Shown piece by piece: positions 27,075 to 34,904 of a stretch of DNA of 64,000 bases (positions are counted from its first letter, which is position 1; every line of letters starts with the position of its first letter). The notes beneath the pieces were generated by a model. The model was not told the origin of the DNA, ran no database searches, and saw only the letters and a list, made by a program, of their open reading frames with translations. Made by a program: the position numbers and the translations under genes. Origin of the DNA: Minwuia thermotolerans (GTDB taxonomy: Bacteria > Pseudomonadota > Alphaproteobacteria > Minwuiales > Minwuiaceae); the NCBI RefSeq assembly GCF_002924445.1, contig NZ_PIGG01000026.1, forward strand, positions 124,001 through 188,000. Direction: 5' to 3'.

Positions 27075-27601
27075 CTCAGCGTCGAATGACACCCCTTGCG
27101 GCTGTCTTTGTCCACAACATGCTCGATCTGCCGCAACCCTCTGACGATCAAGTCGCAGCCGGCTATTTCGCAGAGATAGCCGCGCTCCATGCCGCCACTG
27201 TCAGGCGTCTAAAATATTCGGATGAAGACGCATGGCGGCTGATAGAAGAGATGGTGCGCGGCCGAAGCACTGAGATGTCGGCGGCGCTATTTGAGCTGCT
27301 GTCCCCCCAGACCCGCGAGATGCTACGTCAGCAGAACGATGGGCCAGGCCGTCCACGAGACCCCGAGGTCGCTACAGCCGACGCGTTGATTTCCCAGGCC
27401 GTCGGTACTCTTGCTGCTTCTCGTAAAAAGGGTGAACTGGACGCCATCCGGATTCTGCTAAAGCGAGTGAAGAGGGAACATGCCGAAGTGAATCCGCTTG
27501 TCGCACGTTGCCGGGACTACGGCCTCGACCTCACCGCGGCGACGGAAGACAGCATCCGGAGCCGCCTCCGTCGCCATCGGCAGCGAGAATCTGGTCGGTA
27601 G
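27071..27601 (+). CDS. unknown protein of the integrated element
   Basis: A 176-residue charged, mostly helical protein with no family I recognise. The middle contains LLSPQTREMLRQQNDGPGRPRDPEVATAD, and the C-terminus is very basic (SIRSRLRRHRQRESGR), which hints at nucleic-acid binding. Its start overlaps the integrase stop (ATGA), so it is co-translated with the integrase. Confidence 0.6.
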   Translation: MTQRRMTPLAAVFVHNMLDLPQPSDDQVAAGYFAEIAALHAATVRRLKYSDEDAWRLIEEMVRGRSTEMSAALFELLSPQTREMLRQQNDGPGRPRDPEVATADALISQAVGTLAASRKKGELDAIRILLKRVKREHAEVNPLVARCRDYGLDLTAATEDSIRSRLRRHRQRESGR

Positions 27602-27621
27602 TCTCACCCCGAATTTCCGAC

Positions 27622-27652
27622 CAAGGTCAGGTTAGGGCCATCCATGACCTTG
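27622..27652. promoter_or_regulatory. inverted repeat before the AlpA-like gene (possible operator)
   Basis: CAAGGTCA (27622-27629) and TGACCTTG (27645-27652) are exact inverted repeats with a 15-bp spacer. They end just before the GGAGG ribosome site of the first AlpA-like gene (start 27666). It could be an operator for that regulator or an RNA hairpin that limits its translation. Confidence 0.45.
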
Positions 27653-27665
27653 TCGGAGGACAAAG

Positions 27666-27887
27666 ATGGCCACGCCGGAAAACCTCACCACCCTGCTCGG
27701 AGACGATTTCCCTCTGGCGCCGGAGGCCGCAGCGACATTGCTGGGGGTCACACCACGCACCCTCAAAGCGTGGCGGGCAACCGACTTCGGCCCGACACCC
27801 ACCAGGATCGGCCGCCGCGTCGCGTACCGCGTTGGGGATGTTCGCGCCTTCCTCCGAGAAGCAGCCGAGCAGGGGGCCGCAGCATGA
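27666..27887 (+). CDS. AlpA-like helix-turn-helix regulator/excisionase 1
   Basis: A 73-residue single-domain protein of the MerR-like/AlpA (HTH_17) type: APEAAATLLGVTPRTLKAW is the helix-turn-helix, followed by GPTPTRIGRRVAYRVGDVRAFL, the wing and final helix. Such proteins serve as excisionases or as activators in satellites and prophages (AlpA of P4-type elements). A GGAGG site sits 7 nt before the ATG. It overlaps the next, related gene by 4 nt. Confidence 0.85.
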   Translation: MATPENLTTLLGDDFPLAPEAAATLLGVTPRTLKAWRATDFGPTPTRIGRRVAYRVGDVRAFLREAAEQGAAA

Positions 27888-28156
27888 GCAGCCCGAAGAC
27901 CTCGGAGAAGGTTGAACAGAAGGCGTCTTTCAATCCGCCAGGCGCTGATGTGCTCGGCGACGATGCGTTGTTCACACCGCGCGAGGCAGCTGGCGTGCTC
28001 CGGAAGACGACACGGACGCTGGAGCGTTGGCGATCCGACGGCAAAGGGCCCCGCGTGGTTTTCATAGGCCGCACGCCGGCCTACCGACTGGCCGACCTGC
28101 GTCGGTTCATTCGAGACAGCGCCTTGCGCCCTGTCGCCGACAGCCAGGGGGAGTGA
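27884..28156 (+). CDS. AlpA-like helix-turn-helix regulator/excisionase 2
   Basis: A 90-residue protein with the same fold as its neighbour: TPREAAGVLRKTTRTLERW is the helix-turn-helix and GPRVVFIGRTPAYRLADLRRFI the wing and helix. About 30 polar residues precede the domain. Two different AlpA-like genes in tandem, translated with a 4-nt overlap, suggest a divided role such as excisionase and transcription switch. Confidence 0.83.
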   Translation: MSSPKTSEKVEQKASFNPPGADVLGDDALFTPREAAGVLRKTTRTLERWRSDGKGPRVVFIGRTPAYRLADLRRFIRDSALRPVADSQGE

Positions 28157-28159
28157 GCC

Positions 28160-28246
28160 ATGCCCGATCAAGCAACACCGATCCGGCACTACTCGCCGGA
28201 CAAGTCCTTTCGCAGAGCTTGCGCGAGGGCAGGCGCAGAGCAATGA
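28160..28246 (+). CDS. possible 28-residue small protein or leader
   Basis: A short frame starting MPDQATPIRHYSPDKSFRRA, preceded by GGGGGAG with a 6-nt spacer, which is one of the better ribosome sites in the element. Its stop TGA overlaps an ATG at 28243 that is in frame with the next gene. It may be a coupling leader or a real small protein; length alone cannot show it. Confidence 0.35.
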   Translation: MPDQATPIRHYSPDKSFRRACARAGAEQ

Positions 28247-28446
28247 TTGATTCGAATTGGCGCTGTATCCGGCCCGTCGCGCAGGCCCCCGCCGCAGCCG
28301 TCCCGATTGGGGCTTCGGCTGCAAATGATCGGATCGAGCCCTCTCAGAGGGCCCCAGGCGCCGTGAACCCCGCCTTCGCAAGGCCCAGGCTCGCCACCGA
28401 TCGGCGCCGCGTCGTGAGACGCCGCATTCCCATGAGGGATCAAGAC

Positions 28447-29061
28447 ATGACCAGAAAGAGAAACCCCGGTCAGCGTTGGCAGACGCTGCCGGGGCAGAAA
28501 CGCAAACTATCGAGGGCAATTAGTGTTTATCACCATGAAGATCGGAGCGGAAGCCCCGATAAGCGAAAAACCAACGCTGGTGACGTGATCGAACAGGTGG
28601 CAGGCGGTCTCGCACACTTCTATCAGGTGCTTCGACTGGTGCGTGTGGAGACGCGCCGCGGCCACCAGCGTTTCTTGCTGGAACTGGAGGGCGCGTGCGC
28701 GGTTTGCGGCGCCCCCTTCCGCCTCCGTACGCGGGCATCCGTCGAGAAGTACCTGACGCGTACATGCGCGCAGCACCGCCGTCGCCGGTACGCATTCCGA
28801 TACGCCCACGCGCGCCGCGCGGAGCAGCCCGCTTCCGAACGCCACGGCCACCGTGTCGAGCCGGAGATGGCTGAGACGGCAGCGACGTGCGCCATGCTGC
28901 GGCTTCTTTACAAGAGGTCGGCCGCACCCGGCGACAAGGTCGAAGCCCGCCGGCTGGCGCTCATTGGTCTCCGGACGGCGCCCTTGGAGCGGCTGACCGT
29001 CCCGGACCTTCGGCGCGCGCGTCGGCTGCTTCGCGAAGCCATCGCCAGGCCCGGGGCGTGA
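28447..29061 (+). CDS. zinc-finger-like unknown protein of the element
   Basis: A 204-residue very basic protein. A CxxC-x17-CxxH pattern (CAVC... TCAQH) near 85-110 looks like a zinc-binding site. The C-terminus (LTVPDLRRARRLLREAIARPGA) is helical. I chose the ATG at 28447 because GAGGG lies 8 nt upstream. The frame is open back to an ATG at 28243, which would add 68 residues and couple it to the 28-codon frame upstream. The function is unknown; location just before the primase suggests a replication or regulation role. Confidence 0.55.
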   Translation: MTRKRNPGQRWQTLPGQKRKLSRAISVYHHEDRSGSPDKRKTNAGDVIEQVAGGLAHFYQVLRLVRVETRRGHQRFLLELEGACAVCGAPFRLRTRASVEKYLTRTCAQHRRRRYAFRYAHARRAEQPASERHGHRVEPEMAETAATCAMLRLLYKRSAAPGDKVEARRLALIGLRTAPLERLTVPDLRRARRLLREAIARPGA

Positions 29062-29067
29062 TCGGCC

Positions 29068-31152
29068 ATGGAGTGGGCGCTCGACCACGCCGCGAGGGGA
29101 TTTTGCGTTTTCCCGCTGAAACCGAACGGCAAGCGCCCGGGGATCAAAGGATGGCCGGAGCTTGCGACGACCGATCCGGCGACGATCCGCGATTGGTGGG
29201 ACCGATGGCCTGAGGCCAATATCGGCATTGCGACCGCCGGTCTTCTCGTGGTCGACATCGACGACAAGGCCGGTCGCTGCGGCGGCGTTACATGGCTCGA
29301 ACTCTGCCTTGAGCACTGCGGCCCGATCGACACACTGACAGCGCGCACGGCGAGCGGCGGCAGGCATCTCTACTTCCGCCCGTCCCGGCCTGTCGGGAAC
29401 AGCGCCGGGCGACTTGGCGACGGCCTCGACGTGCGCGGGGCCGGCGGCTATGTCGTCGCGCCCGGCTCGACCATCGACGGCCGCGAATACGAATGGAAGA
29501 CGGTCGCCGAGATCGCCGACGCGCCCCAATGGCTTCTCGACCTGGCAGGGGCGGCCCCTGAGCCCCGAGAGCGCGAGTGTGAGCCCCTGGTCGAGCCCGA
29601 CACGCCTTCGGCCCTGAGGCGGGCTCAGGGGTGGCTAGAAACCACCGAGCCGGCCATAGAGGGCGCTGGCGGGGACCACCACACGTTCACGGTTGCCGCG
29701 CAGCTGCGTGACTATGGGATCAGCGAACCCATGGCCCTCGACCTCATGCTCGATCACTGGAATGAGCGATGCGCGCCGCCGTGGATGCCCGAGGACCTGG
29801 AGCGAAAGGTCGCCAACGCATTCCGCTACGCCCAGAACGCGCCGGGCGTGGCCAGTCCCGCGGTGGACTTTGGGGAGCCGGTAGAGACGCCGGCATTGGA
29901 AAGGCTGCTCAAGCCATATCGCTGGCGCGACGAGCGCAATCTCCCGCTCCGGCCATGGATTTACGGCAACCTGCTGATGCGCGGCACGGTCTCCGCCCTG
30001 GTGGCGCCGCCCGGCGCTTCCAAGTCGACCTTCAGCCTGGCCAGCGCCATCGCCATTGCAACTGGGCGGCCGCTTCTCGACATCGACGTGCACGAGAGCA
30101 CGCGTGTCGCCGTCTGGAATAACGAGGACCCCGCCGTCGAACTCGAGCGCCGCACGCTCGCCGCGCTCCGGCAATTCGACATCGACCCGGCGGAACTCGA
30201 ACCGGACGGCGTGCCGCGGCTTTTCCTGCAATCCGGCGAGGACCGTATTTTCAGAATCGCCCGGCGCGTATCGGTGCAGGGCGGCGGCTATGTGCTGCAA
30301 CCTGCCGACCTGGAGCCTGTCCGCGATGAGTTGATTGCCAACAGCATCGGCGTGCTGGTGGTCGATCCGTTCCTCGAGACGCACCCGGCGGCCGAGAACG
30401 ACAACGCCGAGGTCGGCCAGGTCGCGCAGCTCTACCGACGCCTGGCCCAGCAGGCGAACTGCGCCGTTCTGCTGATCCACCATACGCGGAAGCCGTCCAA
30501 CGCCTCGGCGGCATCACTCGCCGGCGACCTGGACACCGGCCGCGGCGCGAGTGCGCTCATGGGTGTCATCCGCCAGGGCGCCACGCTCTACACGATGACC
30601 CAGAAGGAAGCCGGCGAATATGGCGTCGATCCTTCAGAGCGATATCGCTATGCCCGCTATGACGAGGGCAAGGCCAATATGGCGCTGCTGTCCGGAAGGC
30701 CGCGATGGTTCCGCCGAGAGAGCGTCAGGCTGGCCACATGGCATTCGGGCCCCGGCGAACCGGAGGCGATCGATAAGGCCACTGGACGCGGCCTGTCCTT
30801 CGAGAGCGTCGGCACGCTGGCGCCCGTCGCCCTGCAGCCGGTCAAGGCTGTCGGCCGAAGCGCCGAGCGGGACGTGCTTTTGGGCGCAGCCGCCGAGGTG
30901 CTGTTGGACCAAGGGCCGTTGCCTTTCAGCGATCTCGCCGAGGCGCTGGCGCGGCTGCCGATGTTCGAAGCCGAGGAAGCCGGCAAGCTCCGACGGAGAC
31001 TCGAGCGACGGCTGCCCGACGATCACCTTGTGTGGAATGGCTATGAGTTTCAAACCGAAGCGCGCGACCTGGGCCGGCGGGGCAGCCGCAACGTCAAGGT
31101 CGTTTCCTGCCACCGGCTGGACGGCGAAGACGAGGCAAGGCGCGACAATTGA
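29068..31152 (+). CDS. bifunctional primase-polymerase with RepA-like ATPase domain
   Basis: A 694-residue replication protein. Residues 1-165 are a prim-pol (archaeo-eukaryotic primase) domain with the metal site DIDD (LLVVDIDDKAG) and GGRHLYF. Residues about 185-265 are a primase C-terminal helical domain (HTFTVAAQLRDYGISEPMAL). Residues about 285-530 are a RecA/RepA-like ATPase with Walker A APPGASKST (313-321), Walker B IGVLVVDPFLE and the IHHTRK sensor. A winged-helix-like tail follows. Such single-chain primase/helicase proteins initiate replication of satellites, phages and plasmids. An iteron-like repeat array begins 27 bp after its stop. Confidence 0.88.
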   Translation: MEWALDHAARGFCVFPLKPNGKRPGIKGWPELATTDPATIRDWWDRWPEANIGIATAGLLVVDIDDKAGRCGGVTWLELCLEHCGPIDTLTARTASGGRHLYFRPSRPVGNSAGRLGDGLDVRGAGGYVVAPGSTIDGREYEWKTVAEIADAPQWLLDLAGAAPEPRERECEPLVEPDTPSALRRAQGWLETTEPAIEGAGGDHHTFTVAAQLRDYGISEPMALDLMLDHWNERCAPPWMPEDLERKVANAFRYAQNAPGVASPAVDFGEPVETPALERLLKPYRWRDERNLPLRPWIYGNLLMRGTVSALVAPPGASKSTFSLASAIAIATGRPLLDIDVHESTRVAVWNNEDPAVELERRTLAALRQFDIDPAELEPDGVPRLFLQSGEDRIFRIARRVSVQGGGYVLQPADLEPVRDELIANSIGVLVVDPFLETHPAAENDNAEVGQVAQLYRRLAQQANCAVLLIHHTRKPSNASAASLAGDLDTGRGASALMGVIRQGATLYTMTQKEAGEYGVDPSERYRYARYDEGKANMALLSGRPRWFRRESVRLATWHSGPGEPEAIDKATGRGLSFESVGTLAPVALQPVKAVGRSAERDVLLGAAAEVLLDQGPLPFSDLAEALARLPMFEAEEAGKLRRRLERRLPDDHLVWNGYEFQTEARDLGRRGSRNVKVVSCHRLDGEDEARRDN

Positions 31153-31658
31153 TACGGGATTTCGGCCATGGGGCAGGGTAACTCGGCGAACTCGGCGCAA
31201 GGCTTAAAACCGCGCCGAGTTGAGCTAACTCATTGAAATAGAGGGGAATCCGTCTAACTCGGCGCAGAATTAACTCGGCGCGCGCGGAGTTGCCGAAAAA
31301 CCCTTTAAAATCAATGACTAGCGAACTCGGCGGTCGGCGCTACTACGTAGACGCGCCGCGCCGACTTAGGTCGGCGGCGCGCCTTCGCAGGCATGCGGCC
31401 AGCGGCGTGGCCGATGGCCGTCGTGTCGACAAATGAAAACCGCGCCGCCCGTTAAGGCGACGCGGCTGCTCAGCGTCGAGCCGTGGCGAGGTGGCGTGCC
31501 GCTTCGCCGGCATTGCCGAACAGCGCGAGCAATGGCCAGAGGCGCGCAACGATCGCAGCCGGCGCCCGCCAGGGCCGAGCCCGCCCCCCGGGGAGGGGGC
31601 GGCGCGCCGGTGTCGGAAAGCTCTATGGCGGCTCGACAAAATTTCAGAAAAATCTATA
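31153..31658. other. 506-bp non-coding stretch after the replication gene
   Basis: The first 180 bp hold an iteron-like array with an AT-rich patch. The rest has small palindromes (TACTACGTAG near 31340, CCGACTTAGGTCGG at 31361-31374) and no convincing gene. Frames open on both strands here lack ribosome sites and protein-like composition. It is best read as an origin of replication plus the promoter region of the terminase-like gene. Confidence 0.6.
31180..31332. repeat. iteron-like array, putative replication origin
   Basis: The 9-mer AACTCGGCG occurs exactly at 31180, 31189, 31256, 31272 and 31324. Its exact reverse complement is at 31213-31221 and a one-mismatch inverted copy at 31283-31291. 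An AT-rich patch (31296-31319) lies inside the array. Repeats around an AT-rich unwinding patch directly after a primase/helicase gene are the layout of iteron origins in satellites and plasmids. Confidence 0.7.
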
Positions 31659-32108
31659 ATGTCGGATCGAACAGACGCCCCGTGGATGGACAAGATGCCC
31701 GCACCCGGAACAGAAATGCAGCGCCGTTTCGCAGTCGCTTACGCGAACAACGGTGGAAGCGCGACAAAAGCCGCGATAGAGGCGGGTTATAGTGAGCATT
31801 CGGCGAAGGATATTGGTCGAATTACTGCGGCACTGCCGCACGTTCTGACGATGATCGTGCGCGAATTGGTGCGAATGCAGGCGCGATCCGGCGCCGTCGG
31901 TCTGGGCGCGCTCATCAACGTGGCCGAAAACGAGAAGGCCGCGGCGGCGGCTCGCGTGGCCGCCGCACGGACCTTGCTCGAGCACGCCCGCATGATCGGC
32001 CCTGGGCGCGCGAATGACGACGACGAGGACGGCGAAGAGCGGGGCGGCGAGGTCGTCGACTACAGCGCCGCGCTCGAGCGCATGGGCCTCGGCCGGAAGA
32101 GCGCCTGA
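31659..32108 (+). CDS. phage terminase small subunit-like DNA-binding protein
   Basis: A 149-residue protein whose residues about 18-50 (MQRRFAVAYANNGGSATKAA, then IEAGYSEHSAKDIG) match the N-terminal helix-turn-helix of the Terminase_2 small subunit family, which recognises pac/cos sites. A helical AARVAAARTLLEHARM segment follows, and an acidic DDDEDGEE linker precedes a short C-terminal helix. No large terminase is present. In satellites a lone small terminase lets the element redirect a helper phage's packaging. The ATG at 31659 has only a weak ribosome site. Confidence 0.72.
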   Translation: MSDRTDAPWMDKMPAPGTEMQRRFAVAYANNGGSATKAAIEAGYSEHSAKDIGRITAALPHVLTMIVRELVRMQARSGAVGLGALINVAENEKAAAAARVAAARTLLEHARMIGPGRANDDDEDGEERGGEVVDYSAALERMGLGRKSA

Positions 32109-32110
32109 CC

Positions 32111-32479
32111 ATGGCCCGCGCGAAGCGCATCGCCGACATGACCCCGGCCGAGAAAGACGCCGCGTTCGCGCGGATGAGCCCGCAGGAACTGCGTGCCCAT
32201 ATGCAGCGCTTGACCGGCCTGCGGCCGCCGCCTGATGGCGCCTCGGCTGACGAGATCCTCGCCTTTGGTGTCGCCAGCACGATCGCCATCTTCGCTCGAA
32301 GCAACCCCGACGCGGATCAGGCGGATCTCGTGGCGGCGGCGGTCAATGATCACATGGGTTGGCCTGGCAATGAGCGGGACGCCTACCGGCCGTATCTTGA
32401 GAAGGCGCTGGGCCGGCCGATCGCTGACGCTGAATGGCGGGAGCGGCGGCTGCATGATGCGGAGGGCATGCTGGCCTAG
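32111..32479 (+). CDS. unknown 122-residue protein of the element
   Basis: Begins 3 nt after the terminase-like gene stop, so probably co-translated. It opens MARAKRIADMTPAEKDAAFA and is helical, soluble and rich in Ala and Arg, without cysteines or membrane helices. I recognise no family. Its coupling to the terminase-like gene suggests a packaging or capsid-interference partner, which is inference from position only. Confidence 0.6.
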   Translation: MARAKRIADMTPAEKDAAFARMSPQELRAHMQRLTGLRPPPDGASADEILAFGVASTIAIFARSNPDADQADLVAAAVNDHMGWPGNERDAYRPYLEKALGRPIADAEWRERRLHDAEGMLA

Positions 32480-32508
32480 AGCGCGCGCAGAAGTTTGGAG
32501 GGGGAGTC

Positions 32509-33183
32509 GTGGCGAAGTATCGAGCGCTTGTGTTGTTGGCATGTCTGACGACTTGGTGGTTTTCATCACCCAACCCGGCAACAGCTCAACGAAGTCCGTT
32601 GGTGATGGCTCGCGTCGAGGTGAATTCCCTCAATATCCGAGCACATCCAAGCCCGGAAAGTGACGCGATCGGTTCTCTTTCCAGAGGGCAAATCGTATTT
32701 GTCGTGCGAGTAGTTGGGGATTGGGCCGAAATAATCTGGAGCAATGGAAACGGTGGCAAAAATCGAACGCAAAATGGGTATGTGGCCGCTGAATTTCTAA
32801 CGGCTCTACGTCAAATTGGAGGAAGTGGCGATACATTTACAACAAGACGCGGCGCGGAATTCATACTCTCTGTGGGTGATAGCGATCTAAATTGCCGAGA
32901 ATATGGTCAAGGTTTTGAAGATTGTGAGGTATCCCTCGATTATAGTTACCGCAGCGATTACAACGGCAATGATGATCCCTCTATTCGTATCGAGTGTGAA
33001 GTCACACTCAGTCTGACTGACGTGGAAGGTTTCACGCAAAACGAATCTAGGAGTGAGACTGCCACAGAGCACGGTATAGAAAACTCAGGTTCAATCGATA
33101 TCGACTTCCAGCTCTCCCCCTACTCACCGATAGTGAATGCCCGAATAAGCGATGTCGATTGTGAAATAGACGACGTGTATTGA
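32509..33183 (+). CDS. secreted SH3-domain protein, AT-rich cargo gene
   Basis: A 224-residue exported protein. The GTG start at 32509 has a strong GGAGGGGGAG ribosome site. Residues 1-27 form a signal peptide ending PATAQ. Residues about 34-95 form a bacterial SH3 domain (VNSLNIRAHPSPESDAIGSL, DWAEIIW, GYVAAEFL). The C-terminal half is beta-like, acidic and holds four cysteines. Base composition is far more AT-rich than the flanking DNA (roughly 45 percent GC by eye, against well over 60). The function is unknown; as the rightmost rightward gene it looks like accessory cargo. Confidence 0.72.
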   Translation: MAKYRALVLLACLTTWWFSSPNPATAQRSPLVMARVEVNSLNIRAHPSPESDAIGSLSRGQIVFVVRVVGDWAEIIWSNGNGGKNRTQNGYVAAEFLTALRQIGGSGDTFTTRRGAEFILSVGDSDLNCREYGQGFEDCEVSLDYSYRSDYNGNDDPSIRIECEVTLSLTDVEGFTQNESRSETATEHGIENSGSIDIDFQLSPYSPIVNARISDVDCEIDDVY

Positions 33184-33212
33184 AGTGCTGTGGGCGAATG
33201 CTGTCTGTGCGG

Positions 33213-33461
33213 CTAAGCTCGATCAGCCATTGTGACCTGACACCCCTCCCACCGATCCAGCCGCCGGGGGCAATCGCTTTCGTCGGACACAGCTCGCAGC
33301 ACGTCCGGCACCATCGCGCCAGCGCCATAGCGCTTGATGAGGCCGGAGACACGGTATCGACCGGACCGGCCGCAGCGGGTGCATCGGACCTGAATCAGGC
33401 GATCGTCGAGGAGGTCGATGAGATGCATGGCGCCGGGCATGGTCGGAGCATGTTCGAACAT
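33213..33461 (-). CDS. small zinc-ribbon-like protein at the right end of the element
   Basis: The leftward frame encodes QVRCTRCGRSGRYRVSGLIK, then DVLRAVSDESDCPRR and a final cysteine (WEGC). This CxxC plus CP..C pattern with GRYR resembles small zinc-ribbon proteins often seen in alphaproteobacterial islands. The start is uncertain: ATG at 33461 gives 82 residues, ATG at 33428 gives 71. The frame is open into the tRNA but that part is not coding. It is the only leftward gene in the element. Confidence 0.55.
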   Translation of the reverse strand: MFEHAPTMPGAMHLIDLLDDRLIQVRCTRCGRSGRYRVSGLIKRYGAGAMVPDVLRAVSDESDCPRRLDRWEGCQVTMADRA

Positions 33462-33584
33462 TTCGAGAACATCAAGCAGTGCCGCATAGATCAGCCCGTA
33501 GACGCAAGCCACAGGCTGGCCGGCTGGTGCTTCCGCAGTGCTTCCGGAAACAGAATTTGAGAGCAGTGATTTTGAGCTAAGTAG

Positions 33585-33659
<75 letters not shown>

Positions 33660-33820
33660 ACGGGCGGGTGCTGTACCCCAACCCTCGGGAACGGTCAACC
33701 GGCTTGCGCCGGGCCTTTCATGGTGAATCGCCTGCCGATCCCCCGCCCCGGCCTCCGCCCCTGGCCAGAGGGGAGGGCGGTCCCGCGCGCCGTTCCTCCG
33801 GCCATCCCTTGCAATCCGAT

Positions 33821-33870
33821 CAACATGATACGAAATCATTGCGAGATACGCGGATTTATGTATCATGTTG
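33821..33870. promoter_or_regulatory. long inverted repeat before paaA, PaaX-like operator
   Basis: CAACATGATAC (33821-33831) and GTATCATGTTG (33860-33870) are perfect 11-bp inverted repeats with a 28-bp spacer, 44 bp before the paaA start. The core TGATAC-N28-GTATCA closely resembles the TGATTC-N27-GAATCA operator that I recall for the phenylacetate repressor PaaX. The left arm is itself part of a small palindrome ATGATacgaaATCAT. No regulator gene is next to it. Confidence 0.6.
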
Positions 33871-33913
33871 CGCCAATGCCCGGCTGAGACCGGCAGCGAT
33901 CGGGAGGACAGCG

Positions 33914-34888
33914 ATGAACGATCAGGTCAGGGCCGTCGAGACCGACGATCCGGAGCGCGAGGCCGGCTTCCAGGCGCATATCGACGCGGAGAAGCGGGTC
34001 GAGCCGCGCGACTGGATGCCCGAGCGCTACCGCAAGTTCATGATCCGCCAGATTTCCCAGCACGCGCATTCGGAATATGTCGGCATGCTGCCGGAGGGCA
34101 ACTGGATCACCCGCGCGCCGACGCTCCGCCGCAAGGCCGCGCTGCTGGCCAAGATCCAGGACGAGGCCGGTCACGCCGCCTATCTCTACTCGGCCGCCGA
34201 GACGCTGGGCGCCAGCCGCGACCAGATGCTGGAAGACCTGCATTCGGGCAAGGCCAAGTATTCGTCGATCTTCAACTATCCGGCGCTGACCTGGGCCGAC
34301 ATCGGCGCCATCGGCTGGCTGGTCGACGGCGCCGCGATCGTCAATCAGGTCGCGCTCTGCCGCACCTCCTACGGTCCCTACGCCCGCGCCATGGTGCGCA
34401 TCTGCAAGGAAGAGAGCTTCCACCAGCGCCAGGGCTTCGAGATCATGACGACGCTGGCGCACGGCGCGCCGGAACAGAAGGCGATGGCGCAGGACGCGCT
34501 GGACCGCTGGTGGTGGCCGTCGCTGATGATGTTCGGCCCGCACGACAGCGACTCGCCGAATTCCGAGATTTCCTTCCGGTGGAAGGTCAAGCGCCAGTCG
34601 AACGACGAGCTGCGCCAGAAGTTCGTCGACATGACCGTGGCCCAGGCCGAGTTCCTGGGCCTGAAGATCCCCGACGACGATCTGAAGTGGAACGAGGCGC
34701 GCGGCCATTATGACTTCGGCCGGATCGACTGGGACGAGTTCTGGCGGGTCGTGAAGGGCAACGGGCTCTGCAACCGCGACCGGCTGCGCAACCGCCGCGA
34801 GGCCTACGAGAACGGCGCCTGGGTGCGCGAGGCCGCCCTGGCCCACGCCGAGAAGAAGCGCGCCCGCGCGGGCCGAGAGGCCGCCTGA
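33914..34888 (+). CDS. paaA: 1,2-phenylacetyl-CoA epoxidase, catalytic subunit PaaA
   Basis: The di-iron subunit that epoxidises phenylacetyl-CoA. The 324-residue ferritin-like protein shows the metal-ligand segments [18 protein letters not shown] and [15 protein letters not shown] and the conserved [19 protein letters not shown]. The ATG at 33914 has GGGAGGA upstream. It heads the order paaABCDE and lies behind a PaaX-like inverted repeat, immediately right of the tRNA-integrated element. Confidence 0.96.
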   Translation: MNDQVRAVETDDPEREAGFQAHIDAEKRVEPRDWMPERYRKFMIRQISQHAHSEYVGMLPEGNWITRAPTLRRKAALLAKIQDEAGHAAYLYSAAETLGASRDQMLEDLHSGKAKYSSIFNYPALTWADIGAIGWLVDGAAIVNQVALCRTSYGPYARAMVRICKEESFHQRQGFEIMTTLAHGAPEQKAMAQDALDRWWWPSLMMFGPHDSDSPNSEISFRWKVKRQSNDELRQKFVDMTVAQAEFLGLKIPDDDLKWNEARGHYDFGRIDWDEFWRVVKGNGLCNRDRLRNRREAYENGAWVREAALAHAEKKRARAGREAA

Positions 34889-34904
34889 TCAGGAGGACGA
34901 GGCT

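Noticed and set aside
27666-28156. The two small overlapping genes as a toxin-antitoxin pair
   Set aside because: Both proteins are AlpA/HTH_17-type DNA-binding domains; neither resembles a toxin.
31180-31332. The repeat array as a CRISPR
   Set aside because: The repeats are 9 bp, irregularly spaced and partly inverted, and no cas genes are near.
31433-31792. Open frames on both strands between the origin-like array and the terminase-like gene
   Set aside because: They lack ribosome sites and protein-like composition, and the plus-strand frame overlaps the better-supported terminase-like gene.
33668-33913. An 82-codon N-terminal extension of PaaA
   Set aside because: It begins next to the tRNA and crosses the operator-like inverted repeat; PaaA homology begins at 33914, where a GGGAGGA site is found.
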